From NCBI GenBank assembly GCA_009885955.1, contig VFJS01000002.1, positions 124,001-188,000 of the forward strand: a stretch of 64,000 bases of DNA, read 5' to 3'. The notes beneath the pieces were generated by a model. The model had not been told where the DNA came from and made no database searches. It saw only the letters and a program-made list of their open reading frames with translations. Positions within the stretch are counted from its first letter, which is position 1, and each line of letters starts with the position of its first letter. This stretch comes from Spirochaetia bacterium (GTDB taxonomy: Bacteria > Spirochaetota > UBA4802 > UBA5550). This document shows, piece after piece, positions 61,133 to 64,000 of the stretch. A program made the translations under genes and the position numbers.

Positions 61133-62419
61133 TTAAAAGTAGTAAGTAGCGCCGCCGCCTATGGTCAGGAAATTAAGCTTATAGCTCACCGCTTTAGAAT
61201 CCAGTTTTCCCGGGGTGGTCTGGGTATATTCAAGCCTGTCAACACTCTGGGGGTGATAGTAGTACCTGCAGTCAACGTACACAGAAAATCTAGAGTAGGG
61301 GAGCGCGATAAACCCGCCGGTGAGGCCCAGGGCCCAGAGCTTGTAGCTTTTAATCTCTTCTGTCGCATCATCCCTGATGATCCTGTTGTCGTATAATCTG
61401 GTCATTCCTATGATGCCGCCGGCATAGGGGGAGAAGTATTTCCAGCTGGGTGCAAGCCTGTATTTGAAATGGAGCTGCGCTATCCAGAGGTCATAATACC
61501 TCTCCTGGGTAATTTTTCCCAGGAGGGCCATATCGATCTCCTGGTCGTGCCTGATGTTGCTGTATCCCAGTTCAAAGGAAATGATTACCTTGTCAAAGGA
61601 CTGGCCGGCCTGGGCATAATAATATTTTGAATTCTGCAGATCCTTTGACATGGGAATGAGATATCCTGCGCCTGCTGCGAATTCAGTTCTATTAAAGAAT
61701 TTATGCTCTGCAAGGAAGGGGGTCAGTTTTTCATGTTTGTCTATAGCAAGATTTACCGTGGTATCATACTCCATGTAACCGTCCTTTACGGCCTTCACGC
61801 TGTGCTCGCCTGCAGTTACCTTGTATTCAACAACGGGCGATTTTCCGACAAGGATGCCGTCGATATACACATCGCCCTGAGACGGGGTTGTGGAGACTGA
61901 TATCATGCCGACTCCTACGCCGGAAATTATTGCACCGATGACCCTGGATGCCTGATTTGTCCGATCAACGATATTTTCATTTGTTCCGTTAATAACTTTT
62001 CCACTGACGAGTTTACCGGTGGCAACTTCCACAGCCTTGATCGTCACCGTAATATTGCCCGAACTCCCCGATACCGATCCGAGGATAAGTACATCGGCCT
62101 TTGCGATTTTCCCGACCCTTTCTATGCCGCCGGTATCGACAAGGCCTGTCTGCTCAAGGGTGAGTTCATTTACAATCTGGCCCAGTTGGGTCCTTTCAAC
62201 GAGGCGTATTTCCTTCAAACTTGCCATTGACGATGAAATTGTTTCAGGCAGTGATTTCGCGTATTGCGCTATATTTGGATCGCCGTAGCTTGCAAAGTTC
62301 ATAACAGCAACGATAGTTTTTTTTATCTCTTTGCCGTCTTTTGTTGTTTTCTGAGCCATTATTGCTGTTGAAAATAACATAATTCCAATAACAGCAGCAG
62401 CCAGAGTTAATCTTCTCAT
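61133..62419 (-). CDS. CsgG-like/PEGA/outer-membrane barrel protein
   Basis: A 428-residue three-part envelope protein. A Sec signal peptide ends near TAIMAQ. Residues about 30-160 resemble CsgG/FlgO-type periplasmic domains (IVAVMNFASYGDPNIAQYAKSLPETISSSM, LVERTQLGQIVNELTLEQTG, ADVLILGSVSG). A PEGA domain follows at about 175-230 (PSQGDVYIDGILVGKSPV, VTAGEHSVKAVKDGY). The last 190 residues alternate aromatic strands and end in Phe (TIGGGATYYF), as outer-membrane barrels do. The ATG at 62419 has GGAGG 5 nt upstream; an earlier in-frame ATG lacks it. It may link cell wall and outer membrane. Partner lipoprotein downstream. Confidence 0.8.
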   Translation of the reverse strand: MRRLTLAAAVIGIMLFSTAIMAQKTTKDGKEIKKTIVAVMNFASYGDPNIAQYAKSLPETISSSMASLKEIRLVERTQLGQIVNELTLEQTGLVDTGGIERVGKIAKADVLILGSVSGSSGNITVTIKAVEVATGKLVSGKVINGTNENIVDRTNQASRVIGAIISGVGVGMISVSTTPSQGDVYIDGILVGKSPVVEYKVTAGEHSVKAVKDGYMEYDTTVNLAIDKHEKLTPFLAEHKFFNRTEFAAGAGYLIPMSKDLQNSKYYYAQAGQSFDKVIISFELGYSNIRHDQEIDMALLGKITQERYYDLWIAQLHFKYRLAPSWKYFSPYAGGIIGMTRLYDNRIIRDDATEEIKSYKLWALGLTGGFIALPYSRFSVYVDCRYYYHPQSVDRLEYTQTTPGKLDSKAVSYKLNFLTIGGGATYYF

Positions 62420-62622
62420 AGAGCCTCCATGGTTTAAATATTTCATAAACAAATTTATATTAAATTAGTCAAATTGTCAAACAATATTGCAAATAATGCA
62501 AATCTCATTATTTGATAAATTAATATATATAAATTAACATATATGATTGATTTTTTCCTCTTGACAAATATTACCGTTCAAAAAAACTCCATTATTTATA
62601 TCAAAACAATGCGAGGATTTGG

Positions 62623-64000
62623 ATGTTCAAAGAGAAAACTTACTGTGGTGAAATTATAATGGATGGACAATCCAAAGAAGTTTCACTGGCCGGCTGGGTT
62701 GACAGAAAAAGGGACCTTGGAGGTATCATATTCATAGAACTCCGTGATATAACCGGAATAGTGCAGGTTGTTTTTGATTCTTCAAAATCCGCAGAAAATG
62801 CTAAAATCGCCGATGCGGCAAAAAGCGAATACATTATATATGTGAAGGGCACTGTCAGAAAAAGATCAGCTGATACCATCAATCCCAACCTCCCGACAGG
62901 CGATATCGAAGTAGAAGCCCATTATATCGAAATTTTGAATAAATCCCTTGTCCCGCCATTTCCCATTGATATACGGGATAACATCAGCGAAGAAGTCAGT
63001 CTTAAATTCAGATATCTTGACATGAGAAGGGTGACGTTGAGAGATGCTATTATTAAAAGACACCTGCTCATGCAGGCAATAAGGAAGTACCTTGTTGAAA
63101 ATAGATTTCATGAAATAGAAACCCCCTTTCTCAACAAGTCAACTCCCGAAGGGGCAAGGGATTTCATTGTACCAAGCAGGCTGAGCAAAGGGGAATTTTA
63201 TGCGCTTCCCCAGTCGCCCCAGCTCTTTAAGCAGATCCTCATGGTGGCGGGTTTCGACAGGTATTTCCAGATTGTCAAATGCTTCAGGGACGAAGATCTG
63301 AGAAATGACCGGCAGCCCGAATTTACCCAGGTGGACATGGAACTCTCATTTGTCACACCTGACATGATAATAGAAATAATTGAAGGCCTTCTAAAAATAG
63401 CCGTGAAGGAAATTACCGGCTTAGATGCGGCAACACCCTTTAAAAGAATAAGCTACACCGAAGCCATGTCAAAATACGGATGCGATGCGCCTGACACAAG
63501 GACCGATGTTGAACTTGTGGAGTGCAGTGATATATTCAGAGATTCGGAATTCAATGTTTTCAAGTCGGCCCTGGCAAAGGGCGGTATCATCAAGGGGCTG
63601 GCCGTGCAGGACAATGGCAGAATTTCCAGGAAGATGATCGATGATTATACGGCCCATGTCAGGGTATATGGAGCAAAGGGGTTTCCCATGTTCAAGTATA
63701 ACAATGGGGTACTTGAAGGGGGTATTTCAAAGTTTATAAGTGAAAAGGAAAAAAATGAAATTGTGCAGAGGTTCAGGCTTACGGGCCAGGCGCTCATCTT
63801 TTTTTCCGTGGATGATGAAAATATTGTGAATAATACCCTGTCACACATGAGGATTAAAATTGCAGAGGATGCCGGACTCCTGGACAGGGATAAATTCTGC
63901 TTTCTGTGGGTCACTGAATTTCCCCTGTTTGAGTATGACCAGACGAATAAAAGGTTCCAGTCAAAGCATCACCCGTTTACCGCCCCTGTCCAGGGGGATA
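62623..64000 (+). CDS. aspS: Aspartyl-tRNA synthetase, 5' part (3' end outside window)
   Basis: Charges tRNA-Asp. About 459 codons are visible of an expected 590, so the C-terminus is beyond the window. The N-terminal OB-fold domain (VSLAGWVDRKRDLGGIIFIELRD) is followed by class II motif 2 FDRYFQIVKCFRDEDLRNDRQPEFTQVDME and the start of the bacterial GAD insertion. QSPQLFKQ and PEFTQVDMELSF are diagnostic for AspRS. GAGG lies 6 nt before the ATG. Whether it is the discriminating or the Asp/Asn-mischarging type cannot be told here; no gatCAB is in the window. TTGACA lies at 62561 but no good -10 at the right distance. Confidence 0.95.
   Translation, partial: MFKEKTYCGEIIMDGQSKEVSLAGWVDRKRDLGGIIFIELRDITGIVQVVFDSSKSAENAKIADAAKSEYIIYVKGTVRKRSADTINPNLPTGDIEVEAHYIEILNKSLVPPFPIDIRDNISEEVSLKFRYLDMRRVTLRDAIIKRHLLMQAIRKYLVENRFHEIETPFLNKSTPEGARDFIVPSRLSKGEFYALPQSPQLFKQILMVAGFDRYFQIVKCFRDEDLRNDRQPEFTQVDMELSFVTPDMIIEIIEGLLKIAVKEITGLDAATPFKRISYTEAMSKYGCDAPDTRTDVELVECSDIFRDSEFNVFKSALAKGGIIKGLAVQDNGRISRKMIDDYTAHVRVYGAKGFPMFKYNNGVLEGGISKFISEKEKNEIVQRFRLTGQALIFFSVDDENIVNNTLSHMRIKIAEDAGLLDRDKFCFLWVTEFPLFEYDQTNKRFQSKHHPFTAPVQGD

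Noticed and set aside
62561-62600. TTGACA before aspS as promoter
   Set aside because: The -35 is perfect but no acceptable -10 occurs at 16-18 nt; kept only as a remark.

Overview
The window looks like bacterial chromosome from a low-to-moderate GC, AT-biased genome with two cell membranes. Arg is mostly AGG/AGA and Ile often ATA, intergenic DNA is very AT-rich, and several genes start with TTG behind a good Shine-Dalgarno (SD) site. The mix of many lipoproteins and TPR proteins, a FadN-type beta-oxidation enzyme, Lon/ClpXP, a CsgG/PEGA barrel protein and a Liv-type transporter carrying acyl-CoA ligase genes fits an uncultured spirochaete-like or deltaproteobacteria-like lineage. I favour the former but the sequence does not prove it. 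I see no phage, insertion sequence or CRISPR array.

Layout. 1-2138: 3' part of topA, then a XerC/D recombinase. 2135-8563 (minus): an envelope block of two TPR proteins, a lipoprotein, a cell-wall amidase and a YhcC-like radical SAM protein. 8600-13240 (minus): a dCMP deaminase, a small possible gene, and a fadN-fadA beta-oxidation pair ending in a 42-bp perfect palindrome. 13606-13806: tRNA-Cys and tRNA-Leu. 13903-22198: monofunctional transglycosylase, secreted protein, LOG protein, NagZ and HemW (plus strand), a hypothetical, alanine racemase and a pseudouridine synthase. 22426-28682: tRNA-Leu, tRNA-Gly, a classical terminator, then a proteostasis run tig, clpP, clpX, lon. 28716-34398 (minus): methyltransferase with PtsI, and an ATP-grasp/methyltransferase/ArgC operon. 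34612-43727: a DUF503 remnant, a Ste24-like protease, a repeat lipoprotein, an orphan zinc-ribbon protein, a c-di-GMP sensor with a CXXCH haem-c motif, an ankyrin protein and a DUF2339 membrane protein. 44118-51289: rhomboid, small lipoproteins, phosphohexomutase, VWA protein, PBP4-type carboxypeptidase, a dispersed-type palindromic repeat and a 53-residue small protein. 51536-60539: a seven-gene plus-strand operon (LivG, acyl-CoA ligase, LivH, LivM, LivK, LivF, second ligase) behind 17-bp tandem repeats. 60566-62419 (minus): lipoprotein and CsgG/PEGA/barrel protein. 62623-end: aspS, cut by the window edge.

How the genes fit together. One theme is the cell envelope and peptidoglycan (amidase, MtgA, NagZ, Alr, PBP4, lipoproteins, rhomboid, Ste24). 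A second is acid activation and oxidation: the Liv operon encodes import plus CoA activation, and FadN/FadA could degrade the products. The most unusual protein is the predicted haem-c-bearing GGDEF/EAL sensor, whose catalytic motifs are altered. It lies 7 bp from an exported ankyrin protein with an unrecognised N-terminal domain.
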